Position numbers and translations under genes: made by a program
DNA from: Alphaproteobacteria bacterium
GTDB taxonomy: Bacteria; Pseudomonadota; Alphaproteobacteria; JANSWW01
DNA: 64,000 bases
Direction of reading: 5' to 3'
Assembly: GCA_024743275.1 (NCBI GenBank)
Contig: JANSWW010000011.1
Span: 118,152-182,151, forward strand
Shown here: piece by piece, positions 9,168-19,520 of the stretch
Position numbering within the stretch: the stretch's first letter is position 1
Layout: each line of letters opens with the position of its first letter
Notes under the pieces: model-generated
Database searches by the model: none
What the model saw: the letters and a program-made list of their open reading frames with translations, nothing else
Told to the model about the DNA's origin: nothing

Positions 9168-9820
9168 AACAGGCCCTCGAAACGGCGCTCGCTTCCTACG
9201 GGATGATTCTGCGCGGCGGCTTCACGCTCGATGCGGCCGGGGCCGCGGCGGAAGGGCTCGACGCCGATGTGCGCGCCGTGCTGCTGATCGGCAATGCCGG
9301 CCCGGCCATGGGCGAGATCTTTCGGCTGAGGCGTTTGGACGGCCCTGACCCGCTCGACCGTTGGACAGGGGAGGTGCTGACCCCGTTGGCGGAGGCGTTC
9401 GAGGCCGAGGTGCTCTATCCCTTCGAGGGACCGCCCTATTACCCCTTCATCCGCTGGGCCCAGCGGGCGGAGGCGGTCCATCCGTCTCCGGTCGGGATGT
9501 TGATCCATCCCGATCATGGGCTCTGGCACGCCTATCGCGCGGCTTTCCTGTTTCGCCGCGAGGTGGACCTACCGGAAAAGGACGACCGTCCCTCGCCCTG
9601 CGAGACCTGCGTGGAGAAACCCTGCCTTACGACCTGTCCTGTCTCGGCCTTCCGGCCGGAGGGCTACCGGGTCGAGGATTGCAGGGAGCACCTGCGCACC
9701 GACGCGGGCACCGACTGCATGGAGGAGGGCTGCCGTGCCCGCCGCGCCTGTCCGGTAGGCCGTGGCTCCTATTGGGGCGCCGAGATGGCCGCCTTCCACA
9801 TGCGGGCGTTTCGGCGTTAG
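9164..9820 (+). CDS. Ferredoxin-like [4Fe-4S] protein of unknown role
   Basis: 218 residues. The C-terminal third has clustered cysteines CETCVEKPC, then TTCP, then DCMEEGC and ACPVG, a pattern of one or two iron-sulfur clusters like the ferredoxin domain of epoxyqueuosine reductase. The N-terminal 150 residues (no cysteines of that type, ending in ALWHAYRAAF-like sequence) are not a recognised enzyme to me. It starts at a GTG overlapping the fliJ stop, so it is translated from the fliIJ transcript. Its stop overlaps the stop of the convergent FliK-like gene by four bases. It may be a redox protein carried along with flagellar genes; the function is open. Confidence 0.7.
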   Translation: MKQALETALASYGMILRGGFTLDAAGAAAEGLDADVRAVLLIGNAGPAMGEIFRLRRLDGPDPLDRWTGEVLTPLAEAFEAEVLYPFEGPPYYPFIRWAQRAEAVHPSPVGMLIHPDHGLWHAYRAAFLFRREVDLPEKDDRPSPCETCVEKPCLTTCPVSAFRPEGYRVEDCREHLRTDAGTDCMEEGCRARRACPVGRGSYWGAEMAAFHMRAFRR

Positions 9821-11808
9821 GCGTCGCGGCGCTCCTGCCCCTTGCGGTAGCCGGGTCCCTCATCGTCCGGGAAAGGCAGGGGCGGCAGTTCCGGCAGATG
9901 CTGGAAGCTGACCTTGCCCTGATAGCCGGTGCGCTCCATGGTCTCCGCATAAAGCTCCAGGATGCCGGCCCGTGTCGGTTCCGGCAGCGGTCGGGCGGTG
10001 CGAAGCATCAGGTCGACCCGCTTGTCGCGGACCAGACCGTCCAATTGCAGCGGTCCCAGCTTGGTCAGGGTGACGTCCATCAGGAAGCGGGCGCCGCCAC
10101 GGCTTTCGCCGTTCTCGTTTTCCCCGTCCGCCGGCTGGCGAAGGTAGAGGCGGAGCTGATCGTATTGCTCGCCGTCATAGAGCGGGATGTAGAAGGCGCG
10201 CCAATCGACTCCGTTCTGGTCCCGACCGACGCGGGTCAGATTCGAGAAGTCGTCCCCGAGCTGATCGAGCGCCGCCTTGCCGACGGGCGAGCGTTCAAGC
10301 AAGCGGTTCGCGGTCTCGCCCAGCCACTGCCGCGCATCGCCGCCCCTCAGCGCGGTCATGAAGAACAGCATCGCTCCGGTGAGTTGCGGGCCGGGGCGGG
10401 CGATCGCGTTCTGCACCACGTTCTGTGCAGCGGCCGGATCGGCGGCGGCGAGGGCCTGCATCGCCTGCTCCAGCGAAGGCAGCGCGCGGGCCGGATTGGC
10501 CGATTGCAGCGTGGGCGTTGCCTTCCCCGCGGCCGTGCCGCCCGCGCGGTCCGCCTTGCTCACCGGCTCCAGCGTCAGGGTCGACCCGAGCGGCAGCCGG
10601 CCCGTTCCCTGAAGCGTCAAGGTCCCCGCCGGGGTGGTGAGAATGCTCTGCCCGCCGGCCGTGTGACCGGTGACCTGGGCCTGGATCGCGCCACCGCTGC
10701 CCGGGGCGGGCTGGGCCGCGTTGTTTCCGGGTGACGAGGTGGGAGATGTCCCAGTGGGGGCGGTTTGAACGACCCGGACCGCCACCTCGACCCGTTGGCC
10801 CAACCCTTGTAACCCCTGTAGGCCCGAGCCGGTCAAAGCTGCCTGGGCCGGTCTTTGCGGGGCGGCGGTCGCTTGGGGCGTCTGCCCTGCCGCCTGGCCG
10901 GTCACTTGGGCCGGGGCGTTCGAAGCCTGCGGAGCCTGGGCTTGAGACGGTTGCCCCTGCACCCCGCCACCCTGTCCCGGGAGAGCCTGGGGGGCCAGTC
11001 TGGCCTGCGGGGCCGGGGCTTGCGATGCGGGCGTTTGCTGGGAAGCAGCCTGGGGAGCCGATTGCGCCGAGGGCGGGGGCGCGGTTTGGCCGGTTGCCGG
11101 TCGAGCGATTGCCGGTTGTGCGGGCAAAGGACTGGCGGTGGGAACAGTGATTCCCGCGGCGCGCGGTGGGGTCTGGGCCGCTTGCTGGGGAGCCGCTTGC
11201 TGGGGAGCCACTTGCTGGGGAGGCGGTTGTTGGGGGGCGGTTTGTCCTGCTGCCGGTTGTCCGGTGGCCGTCGGCACCGTTTGAGGCTGCGTGGGAGCCG
11301 CTGGTTGGCCGGTCCGAGGTGCTGCGGCTTGCGGGCCGGCTGCGACGGGCTGCCCAGCCCCGGTCGGCGCCTGAAGCGGGGCCTGTTGGGCCGCCGCCGT
11401 CTGGCCGCCGGTTGTCAGAACCGCTTGAAGGATCGTGCCGGGCCTGGGCAGCGGGGCTTCGCCGCCGGCCGAGATCTGCGGTGCCACGACGGCCGGGGGC
11501 AACGGGGCCTGGGCGCCCTTTTGACCGGTCTGGCTGACGATCACCTTGAGATCCGGTTGGGTCTGGACGACCTCGATCTTCACCTGCGTGCCGGGCGGCA
11601 GGGAGGCGGGCAGCTTGATGTGCAGGCGGCCGGCCTCGGTCTGGGCGATCGCCGAGCGGTCGGCGGTGTGCCCGAGGATCTGGCCCCTGAGGCTGGTCGT
11701 TGATTCGAGCTGTTTCAGGACCGCCGGCTCGGCCTGAGCCGGAACCGGCGTGGGCTGGGCCGGTTGAGCGGCGACCGGGGCGCCGCCGGTGGGCGTAACG
11801 GTGCTCAC
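9817..11808 (-). CDS. FliK-like protein with Pro/Gln/Ala-rich linker
   Basis: 663 residues. The N-terminal 110 residues are ordered (RGQILGHTADRSAIAQT, then LPPGTQVKIEVVQ). Residues of about 115-370 are a low-complexity Pro/Gln/Ala linker. The C-terminal 200 residues resemble the Flg_hook domain of FliK (RFLMDVTLTKLGPLQLDGLV). FliK measures hook length and switches export specificity. A clearer FliK lies at 25334-27265, so this is a second, divergent member. The GTG start overlaps the flhG stop by four bases, tying it to the flhA-flhF-flhG transcript. A 15-base tandem repeat codes part of the linker. Confidence 0.7.
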   Translation of the reverse strand: MSTVTPTGGAPVAAQPAQPTPVPAQAEPAVLKQLESTTSLRGQILGHTADRSAIAQTEAGRLHIKLPASLPPGTQVKIEVVQTQPDLKVIVSQTGQKGAQAPLPPAVVAPQISAGGEAPLPRPGTILQAVLTTGGQTAAAQQAPLQAPTGAGQPVAAGPQAAAPRTGQPAAPTQPQTVPTATGQPAAGQTAPQQPPPQQVAPQQAAPQQAAQTPPRAAGITVPTASPLPAQPAIARPATGQTAPPPSAQSAPQAASQQTPASQAPAPQARLAPQALPGQGGGVQGQPSQAQAPQASNAPAQVTGQAAGQTPQATAAPQRPAQAALTGSGLQGLQGLGQRVEVAVRVVQTAPTGTSPTSSPGNNAAQPAPGSGGAIQAQVTGHTAGGQSILTTPAGTLTLQGTGRLPLGSTLTLEPVSKADRAGGTAAGKATPTLQSANPARALPSLEQAMQALAAADPAAAQNVVQNAIARPGPQLTGAMLFFMTALRGGDARQWLGETANRLLERSPVGKAALDQLGDDFSNLTRVGRDQNGVDWRAFYIPLYDGEQYDQLRLYLRQPADGENENGESRGGARFLMDVTLTKLGPLQLDGLVRDKRVDLMLRTARPLPEPTRAGILELYAETMERTGYQGKVSFQHLPELPPLPFPDDEGPGYRKGQERRDA
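11180..11224. repeat. 15-base tandem repeat, three copies
   Basis: Three near-identical units of gcttgctggggagcc lie end to end inside the linker of the FliK-like gene, encoding repeated Gln-Gln-Ala-Pro on the reverse strand. In-frame unit gain or loss would change linker length without breaking the protein. Confidence 0.8.
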
Positions 11809-12614
11809 ACCTCCTCCAGCAGGACCTCCACCGCCTTGGCCACGTCCGTCGCGGCATCGGAGGAGGGATGACGGCTCAGCAGGCCGGTCTGCGCCCGGAT
11901 CGCATCCGCCACCTTGCGGTCCCGGCGGATGACACCGAGCAGTTGCGGCTGGAAGCCGAGGAAGTTGTTACAGGCCTTCGCCAGGGACTGGAACGTGCGT
12001 TCCCCGTCGCGCTTGGTGTCCGCCTGGTTGACCACGATCCGCATATCGATTTCCGGGTCCGCCTGATGCATCACCTTCACATAGGCATAGGCGTCGGTGA
12101 GGGAGGTCGGGTCGGCGGTGGTCACCACCAGCGACGTCCCGGCCCAGCAGGCGATTTGACGGACCACCCGGTCGATCCCGGCCCCGAGGTCGAGGATCAC
12201 ATGGTCGTATTGCTTCGCCAGACCGGAGAGATCGTTGCCGAGACCGGCCAGTTTCGGCGGCGGGATCTGGGCGAGCGTTCCGGTCCCGGACCGCCCCGCC
12301 AGAATGTCGAATCCGCCATCGTCATAGGGGGTCACCGCCTGGCCGAGGCCGAGGCGGCCCTGGAGGACGCCGCCGAGATCGCGGCGCGGGGTGAGGCCCA
12401 GTTGGACGTCGACATTGGCGAGTCCCAGGTCGGCGTCGAACAACAGCACCCGGGCGCCGCGTTTGGCCAGGGTCTCCGCCAGGGTGATGGAGAACCAGGT
12501 CTTGCCGACGCCGCCCTTGCCGGAGGCGACGGAGATCACATTGTGCATCTTCGGCACGCGGATCGGGGCCGAGACGGCTTTGGAGGTCGGACGGGGGGGC
12601 ATTTTCGTACTCAT
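11805..12614 (-). CDS. flhG: MinD/ParA-type ATPase FlhG (FleN)
   Basis: 269 residues. The deviant Walker A ASGKGGVGKT follows a short N-terminal extension, and the ADLGLANVD segment is typical of FlhG/FleN. It controls flagellar number with FlhF. It lies nine bases after flhF in the same orientation, the usual pairing. The first ATG is used (MSTKMPPRP). Confidence 0.93.
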   Translation of the reverse strand: MSTKMPPRPTSKAVSAPIRVPKMHNVISVASGKGGVGKTWFSITLAETLAKRGARVLLFDADLGLANVDVQLGLTPRRDLGGVLQGRLGLGQAVTPYDDGGFDILAGRSGTGTLAQIPPPKLAGLGNDLSGLAKQYDHVILDLGAGIDRVVRQIACWAGTSLVVTTADPTSLTDAYAYVKVMHQADPEIDMRIVVNQADTKRDGERTFQSLAKACNNFLGFQPQLLGVIRRDRKVADAIRAQTGLLSRHPSSDAATDVAKAVEVLLEEV

Positions 12615-12623
12615 GAGAGGCCT

Positions 12624-13613
12624 CTATGCAAAGGCTTGGGCGGAGCGGGCATCGGCCTCCGCGCCGGCGTAATCGGGAAGCAATAGGCGTGCCATGGACA
12701 TCGGATTGATCTGGACGAAGCCCTCGGCGACGCTGGGCGCGGTCGAGACATGGGAGAACCGCATCTCGCCGGCCTTCGCCGCCGAGAACATGAAGCCCAG
12801 CCGGCGGGCGAGATCGAGACGGGTCACGACCATCCGTTTGACGCCCAGGGACTTGAACGCCTCGGCCGTGTCCGCGGCCTCCATGGCGTCGCCGCCGGCC
12901 GCCAGAACCAGCACCGGTTCGGCGCCGCTGGCCCGGATCGCCTCGTCGAGCATCGACAATTCCTCGTCCTTGAACGGGTTGATGCCGGCGGTATCGATGA
13001 GGGACAGGCACTTCTTTTCCGGCTTGAGAGCGAAGACCGCCAGATCCTCCGGCTTGTTCGCCGCCGTCATCGGGGCTTTGAGCACCTTCATCAGACTGGC
13101 GAGCTGCTGGACCCCGCCCGCCTTGACCGTGTCGGTGGTCGCCGCCCGGACGATCTTGCGGGCCATCACCGCTTTCGTCGCCAGCTTGGCCAGCACCACC
13201 GTCTTGCCGCTGCCGGGCGTGCCGACGAACATGATCGGGCGCGGGTGTTCGCGCTCCGGTAGGGGATGGAAGGCGAAGTTGCCGTCGATGCCGCCGGCGA
13301 GCGCCCGGACCGGGTCTTCGCCGTCGATGGACATCGAGCTTCGCACCAGCCGTTCGGCGATGCGGCCGGGGACCCCGTGTTCATCGAGCCGCTGGGTCAG
13401 CAGCTCCTCGATATCGACGGGTTCGTCCCAGCCCTGGTCGTCCCGGGCGGCGTCTTCCCATTCCAATTCGTCGGGCGCGTCGACGGCCGCGGTCACCCGC
13501 ACCTGGCCCGCGTCCTCCTGGGTCGAGATGATGACGGCATCCTCGCCGAGCTGATCGCGGATCAGCCGCATGGCGTCCGGCATTGAAGCGGCGGTGAACG
13601 TCTTCAGACGCAT
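12624..13613 (-). CDS. flhF: SRP-like GTPase FlhF
   Basis: 329 residues. A short basic/acidic N-terminal part (MRLKTFTAASMPDAMRLIRDQLGEDA is split between B and N regions) precedes the GTPase with G1 VGTPGSGKT, a TTDTVKAGG motif and IDTAGINPF. FlhF recruits early flagellar parts to the pole. The protein is short for the family (often 400 or more residues) because the B domain linker is small. It is followed closely by flhG and preceded by flhA with a 53-base gap. Confidence 0.92.
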   Translation of the reverse strand: MRLKTFTAASMPDAMRLIRDQLGEDAVIISTQEDAGQVRVTAAVDAPDELEWEDAARDDQGWDEPVDIEELLTQRLDEHGVPGRIAERLVRSSMSIDGEDPVRALAGGIDGNFAFHPLPEREHPRPIMFVGTPGSGKTVVLAKLATKAVMARKIVRAATTDTVKAGGVQQLASLMKVLKAPMTAANKPEDLAVFALKPEKKCLSLIDTAGINPFKDEELSMLDEAIRASGAEPVLVLAAGGDAMEAADTAEAFKSLGVKRMVVTRLDLARRLGFMFSAAKAGEMRFSHVSTAPSVAEGFVQINPMSMARLLLPDYAGAEADARSAQAFA

Positions 13614-13666
13614 GATCGATCAGAGCCCTTCCAGCCTGTGCGGCCCATCAAAGTCGTCATTGAACT

Positions 13667-15784
13667 CTAAATCTGCCCCAAAGTCTTCAGTTTCGCCTTC
13701 GCATGGATTTCGTTCTGCGACATCACCATGGTCATGGGTCTGAATCTCTCAATGATCGAGCGGACATAGGGCCGGATGCCCGGACTGGTCAAGAGAACCG
13801 GCGTTTCGCCCGTGGCGCCGATCGTGTCGAAGGTGTCGCGCACGCCGGTGATGAATTCCTGCAACTGGGTCGGCGGCATGGCGAGCTGTTTGTCCTCCCC
13901 GTCGCCGACGATTGATTCGGCGAAGGCCTGCTCCCATTGGGGCGACAGGGTCACCAACGGGATATAGCCGTCCATATTGGTGTTCTGTTCGGAGATCTGC
14001 CGGGCGAGCCGGGTTCGGACATGCTCGGTCATCAAGGTCACGTTGCGGGTATAGGTCGAGGCCTCGGCCACACCTTCGAGGACGGTGGGGAGATCCCGGA
14101 TCGAGAGTCGTTCGCCCAACAGGTTCTGCAGAATCCGCTGCAGCCCGCCGATGGTGATCTGGTTGGGGATGACGTCGGCGACCAGCTTCTGGTGCTGCGG
14201 GGCCAATTCGTCCAGGAGCTTCTGGGTCTCCGAATAGGACAGCAGCTCCGCCATGTTGTCGCGCACGATCTCGGTGATATGCGTGGTGATCACGGTCGGG
14301 GGGTCGACCACGGTATAGCCCCGGAACAGGGCCTCCTCGCGGCCTTCCTTGTTGATCCAGGTCGCCGGCAGGCCGAAGGTCGGCTCCCGCGTCTGCTCGC
14401 CGGGCAGTTCGACCTGACCGCCGCTCGGGTCCATCACCAGCAGCATATTGGGGCGGATATCGCCGCGGCCGGACTCGACCTCCTTGATCCGGACCACATA
14501 GCTGTTGGGCGGGAGTTGAAGATTATCCTGGATCCGCACCGAGGGCATGATGAAGCCCGCTTCGCTGGCGAGCTGGCGGCGCAGGGCCTTGATCTGATCG
14601 GTGAGCCGCTGGCCGTCGGTGCTGTTGATCAGCGGCAACAGGCCGTAGCCGAGTTCCAGCCGGACCAGGTCGATGTGCAAGGCCGTCGAGATCGGCTCCT
14701 CCGGCGGCGGCCCCGTATCCACCTCGGCCAGTTCCGCCTCCACCTTCGAGATCCGCTTGTTCTCTTGAGACTGATAGGAGAAATAGGCGCCGACGCCCGA
14801 GGCGAGGGACAGCATCAGGAAGGGCAGCATGGGCAGCCCCGGCAGCAGGGCGAAGACCATCATCAGAAGGCTCGACAGGCCCAGGGCATAGGGGTAGCCG
14901 CCGAGCTGTCCGACCAACGCCTTGTCGGTGCTGACGTCCTGTCCCGTCTTCGAGACCAGCATGCCGGCCGCGGTGGAGACGATCAGCGCGGGGATCTGGC
15001 TGACCAGACCGTCGCCGATGGTCAGAACCGTGTAGGTCTCGGCGGCCTGGCTAAAGGCCATGCTCTGCTGGCCGATGCCGATGATCATCCCGCCGATCAC
15101 GTTGATGAACGTGATCAACAGACCCGCGATGGCATCGCCCTTGACGAATTTGGAGGCACCGTCCATGGCGCCGTAGAACTGGCTTTCGCCCTCGAGGTCC
15201 TTGCGGCGCTGACGCGCTTCATTCTCGTCGATCAGGCCGGACGAGAGATCCGCGTCGATCGCCATCTGCTTGCCGGGCATGGCGTCCAGGGTGAACCTTG
15301 CTCCGACCTCAGCGATCCGGCCGGCACCCTTGGTGATGACGATGAAGTTCACGATCACAAGGATCGCGAACACGATGATCCCGATCACGTAGTTATCGGA
15401 GGCCATGAACGACCCGAAGGCCTGAATCACCTGGCCGGCCGCCTCGGTCCCCGTGTGGCCTTCCGCCAGAATGAGCCGGGTCGAGGCGAGGTTGAGCGCC
15501 AGACGCAGCATGGTGGCGATCAGAAGCACCGTGGGGAAGGCGTTGAAGTCCAGCGGACGCTGGATGAACATCACCACCATCAGGATCAGCACCGAGAAGG
15601 TGATCGACAGCGCAAGCGCGAAGTCGAGCAGGAAGGTCGGCACCGGCAGGATGAGCACCGCCAGGATGGTGACGATCCCGAGGGCCACCGCGACGTCGGT
15701 GCGCAGCATGCCCTGGACGCGGCCCAGGATCTGATTGAGATCGCCGCCGCCTCCGCCGCCCGCCTGATTCGATGTGTCTGTCAT
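13667..15784 (-). CDS. flhA: Flagellar export gate protein FlhA
   Basis: 705 residues. Eight hydrophobic segments in the N-terminal half (first at about residue 35) surround the FHIPEP-family core, including GAGRIAEVGARFTLDAMPG and DADLSSGLID. The cytosolic C-terminal domain begins at about residue 350 and binds substrate-chaperone complexes. It is the main component of the type III export gate. The gene is full length and sits upstream of flhF-flhG. Confidence 0.97.
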   Translation of the reverse strand: MTDTSNQAGGGGGGDLNQILGRVQGMLRTDVAVALGIVTILAVLILPVPTFLLDFALALSITFSVLILMVVMFIQRPLDFNAFPTVLLIATMLRLALNLASTRLILAEGHTGTEAAGQVIQAFGSFMASDNYVIGIIVFAILVIVNFIVITKGAGRIAEVGARFTLDAMPGKQMAIDADLSSGLIDENEARQRRKDLEGESQFYGAMDGASKFVKGDAIAGLLITFINVIGGMIIGIGQQSMAFSQAAETYTVLTIGDGLVSQIPALIVSTAAGMLVSKTGQDVSTDKALVGQLGGYPYALGLSSLLMMVFALLPGLPMLPFLMLSLASGVGAYFSYQSQENKRISKVEAELAEVDTGPPPEEPISTALHIDLVRLELGYGLLPLINSTDGQRLTDQIKALRRQLASEAGFIMPSVRIQDNLQLPPNSYVVRIKEVESGRGDIRPNMLLVMDPSGGQVELPGEQTREPTFGLPATWINKEGREEALFRGYTVVDPPTVITTHITEIVRDNMAELLSYSETQKLLDELAPQHQKLVADVIPNQITIGGLQRILQNLLGERLSIRDLPTVLEGVAEASTYTRNVTLMTEHVRTRLARQISEQNTNMDGYIPLVTLSPQWEQAFAESIVGDGEDKQLAMPPTQLQEFITGVRDTFDTIGATGETPVLLTSPGIRPYVRSIIERFRPMTMVMSQNEIHAKAKLKTLGQI

Positions 15785-15828
15785 TCAGTGCGTTTCCCGA
15801 ACAATCCGCGCCGTGTTGCCCTTTGTTC

Positions 15829-15917
15829 TCCCCTCACCCAACCCTCTCCCGGAGAAGAGGGGCCTCAACAACCCTCTCCCTGGGGAGAGGTCGGCGCGAT
15901 AGCGCCGGGTGAGGGGG
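15829..15917. repeat. Intergenic palindromic repeat (ccctcaccc/ctctccc type), copy 1
   Basis: Between flbD and flhA lie cccctcaccc, two hairpin-forming ctctccc...gggagagg blocks and a closing gggtgagggggg, an inverted arrangement. A related copy is at 38304-38414, and a gggtgaaggggg-rich stretch at 22608-22650 may be a decayed copy. This resembles REP-type intergenic elements of proteobacteria. Confidence 0.7.
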
Positions 15918-15980
15918 GATTTGGAAGCCCCACCCAAGTGCCGCGACATCCTGGTCCGCCAGTGTCCACCTTGGGCCGCC

Positions 15981-17339
<1,359 letters not shown>

Positions 17340-17397
17340 TGCTTCAAGTCCTAATCGCGTGCGATGTCGGAGCGCCCTTCCGGGGCGCCCTTCGGGC

Positions 17398-18255
17398 CTA
17401 ATTGAAGAAAGAAACCCGCTTTTCGGGCGGGAGAACGGCGTTGAGGGTGTTTTCAAGCCGGCGGGGATTCTCCTGCCTGGCGATCGAAAGAGTACCGATG
17501 GTGTAGACCCGGCCGACCAGTTCCTCATCCTGCTGGTTGCGCTCCAGCTTCGAGGCCAGTGGCGAGAAAACCATATAGGCGAGAATGGCGCCGTAAAATG
17601 TGGTGAGCAGGGCGAGCGCCATCGCCGGCCCGATCGAGGTCGGATCTTCGAGATTGCTCAGCATCTGAATAAGGCCGATCAGGGTTCCGATAAGGCCCAT
17701 GGCCGGCGCGGTCTCCGCGGCTTTGCGAAGGATCGAGGCGCTGCGTTCCTGTTTCGCGAGAATGGTGGAGAGCTCGCGGCTCATCACTTCCTCGACCTCC
17801 TCGGGCGAGGAGCCGTCGACCACCTGGCGGATGCCGTTCTGCAGGAAAGGCTCCTGGCGCATCTGGCTCAGGGTGTTGTCCAGGGACAGAAGGCCTTTCG
17901 CCCGGGCGATCTCGGAGAGATAGAGCATCCAGGTCGCGGCCTCGCGGGGGTCGCGGGCGACCCGGAACAGGGTCGGGCCGATGACCCCGAAGCTCGCCAG
18001 GACCTCGCGGGTCGAGAAGGCGACGGCGGTCACGGCGAAGGTGCCGCCGATGACGATCAGGATCGACGGCGGATCGAGGAAGGATCCGGCGGCCCCGGTC
18101 AGCGTGATCGCGGTCCCGATCATCCCGAAGGCAATGATCAGGCCCAGGATCGTTGCCATGTCGACGATGATCCGGCTGCCCGGCGGCACCAGAGTGGCGT
18201 TGCCGGAGACCTGCCGGCCCGTCTCGAGCGGGGTGACGTCCGATGGTTCGGCCAT
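17398..18255 (-). CDS. motA: MotA/TolQ/ExbB-family proton channel protein (MotA/PomA-like stator)
   Basis: 285 residues with four hydrophobic segments (about 30-50, 60-80, 170-190, 200-225) and the MotA features GTFAVTAVAF and AMGLIGTLIGLI. It would form the torque-generating stator ring with MotB. No motB is next to it, unlike most loci; it sits between fliN and flbD. The charged cytoplasmic loop between segments 2 and 3 is present. The alternative is a MotA paralogue with another partner. Confidence 0.85.
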   Translation of the reverse strand: MAEPSDVTPLETGRQVSGNATLVPPGSRIIVDMATILGLIIAFGMIGTAITLTGAAGSFLDPPSILIVIGGTFAVTAVAFSTREVLASFGVIGPTLFRVARDPREAATWMLYLSEIARAKGLLSLDNTLSQMRQEPFLQNGIRQVVDGSSPEEVEEVMSRELSTILAKQERSASILRKAAETAPAMGLIGTLIGLIQMLSNLEDPTSIGPAMALALLTTFYGAILAYMVFSPLASKLERNQQDEELVGRVYTIGTLSIARQENPRRLENTLNAVLPPEKRVSFFN

Positions 18256-18287
18256 GAAAGTCCCGTTTCCTCTCCGCGTGCCGGTGC

Positions 18288-18641
18288 CTAGCTGGCCCGA
18301 TCCGATTTGATGATCTCGGTCATGGTCACGCCAAGCCGCTCGTCCACGATCACCACCTCGCCGCGGGCGACGAGCCGGTTGTTGACGTAGATGTCGATCG
18401 CTTCCCCGACCTTACGGTCGAGTTCGACGACGGCGCCCCGGCCCAGTTTCAAGAGCTGGCTGACCTGCATCGAGGACTTGCCGAGAACGGCGGAGACCGT
18501 CACCGGGATGTCGTACACCGCCTCGAGATCCCGGGCCGTCCGGGTGTTCATCTCGTCGTCGTTGCCGAAATCCTCGTCCTCGAACGGGGTTTCCCCGCCT
18601 TCTTCGATCTCGTTCAGCTCAAAATCGTCATCATCGGCCAT
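18288..18641 (-). CDS. fliN: Flagellar motor switch protein FliN
   Basis: 117 residues. An acidic N-terminal 35 residues precedes the SpoA/FliN domain (YDIPVTVSAVLGKS, then LGRGAVVELDRKVGE and the DERLGVTMTEII end). It forms part of the C-ring that binds phospho-CheY. It is spaced 33 bases after fliH and before the MotA-like gene, consistent with one transcript. Confidence 0.95.
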   Translation of the reverse strand: MADDDDFELNEIEEGGETPFEDEDFGNDDEMNTRTARDLEAVYDIPVTVSAVLGKSSMQVSQLLKLGRGAVVELDRKVGEAIDIYVNNRLVARGEVVIVDERLGVTMTEIIKSDRAS

Positions 18642-18674
18642 GTGTTGGCTCCTTTAATGCCTTTCGGATCCGGC

Positions 18675-19478
18675 TCAGGTCGCGGCCTGTTCCGGCGACC
18701 CGTCGGGCTCCATGGGTGTGGCCTCCATATCGGCGACGGCCGGGGTCTCCTCCCCACCGGCCTCCGCCAACTCCTCTTCCTGCGGCTCTTCGCTTCCCCG
18801 GGTCGGATCGGTCAGATCGTCGTCGCCGCCGAGATAGCGGGCAATGATCGTTTCGATCTCCTCCCAGATCTTGCCCGTGATCCGCTCGGATCCGCCGCCG
18901 GACCATTCGATGCGGCAGTCGCCCTCGGTCAGCGAGGTGTCGCCGATGACCCGGACCGTGCCGTCGAAGCCGACCTGACGGGCGACGGCGACGAGCGCCG
19001 GCTCAACGGTTTCTATCATGGTGTCGGCGACGGTGATCAGCACCCGGCTTTCGTCGCGGACGAGGCTCAGGGTTTCCCGGGCGACCGCTTCGATCTCGTG
19101 CAGCCCCTCCCGTTCGGCGAGGTCGGGCACCAGCCTCTTGGCGATGGCGACCGCCAGACGGATCGCGCCCTCGTTGACCTCCTGCATCGCCTTGCGGTGA
19201 CTGTCCGCCAGGTGGGCCATCTGCTGCCCGATGGTCTCCAGGGTCATCCCGGTCATTTGTTCGATGGAGGCGTATGCCTCGCCGCGGCCGGCCTCTTCGC
19301 CGGCGGCCCGGGCTTCCTCGACGGCCGCGTGCAGTTCCTCTTCGCTGTAGGTCGGCGGCGGCGGCGGGGCGTTTGCCTCCTCCTCCGCCCGACGGCGCGC
19401 CTCCTCCTCGGCCCGGCGTTGGCGCGCAACGGCCTTGGGGTCAACGTCAAAGTCTACATCGAACATGAAGGGGCGCAT
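18675..19478 (-). CDS. fliH: Flagellar export regulator FliH
   Basis: 267 residues. The N-terminal part is a charged Arg/Glu/Ala-rich helix (RRAEEEARRRAEEE) and the C-terminal half shows the V1/A1 ATPase E-subunit-like fold (ESVLVTVADTMIE-like strand and IARYL end). FliH holds FliI and docks it on the C-ring. The first ATG has ggagaagga at a good distance; a second ATG four codons in is possible. Its position between fliG and fliN supports the call. Confidence 0.88.
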   Translation of the reverse strand: MRPFMFDVDFDVDPKAVARQRRAEEEARRRAEEEANAPPPPPTYSEEELHAAVEEARAAGEEAGRGEAYASIEQMTGMTLETIGQQMAHLADSHRKAMQEVNEGAIRLAVAIAKRLVPDLAEREGLHEIEAVARETLSLVRDESRVLITVADTMIETVEPALVAVARQVGFDGTVRVIGDTSLTEGDCRIEWSGGGSERITGKIWEEIETIIARYLGGDDDLTDPTRGSEEPQEEELAEAGGEETPAVADMEATPMEPDGSPEQAAT

Positions 19479-19520
19479 CGGCCGATCCTTCTCCCCGTTG
19501 GGGCGTTATGGGCGTCGGGC

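Noticed and set aside
10295..11857. A 520-codon reverse frame overlapping the FliK-like gene
   Set aside because: It is the same strand in another phase, rich in Arg/Pro/Gly, with no ordered domain; the 9817-11808 frame has the FliK-like end.
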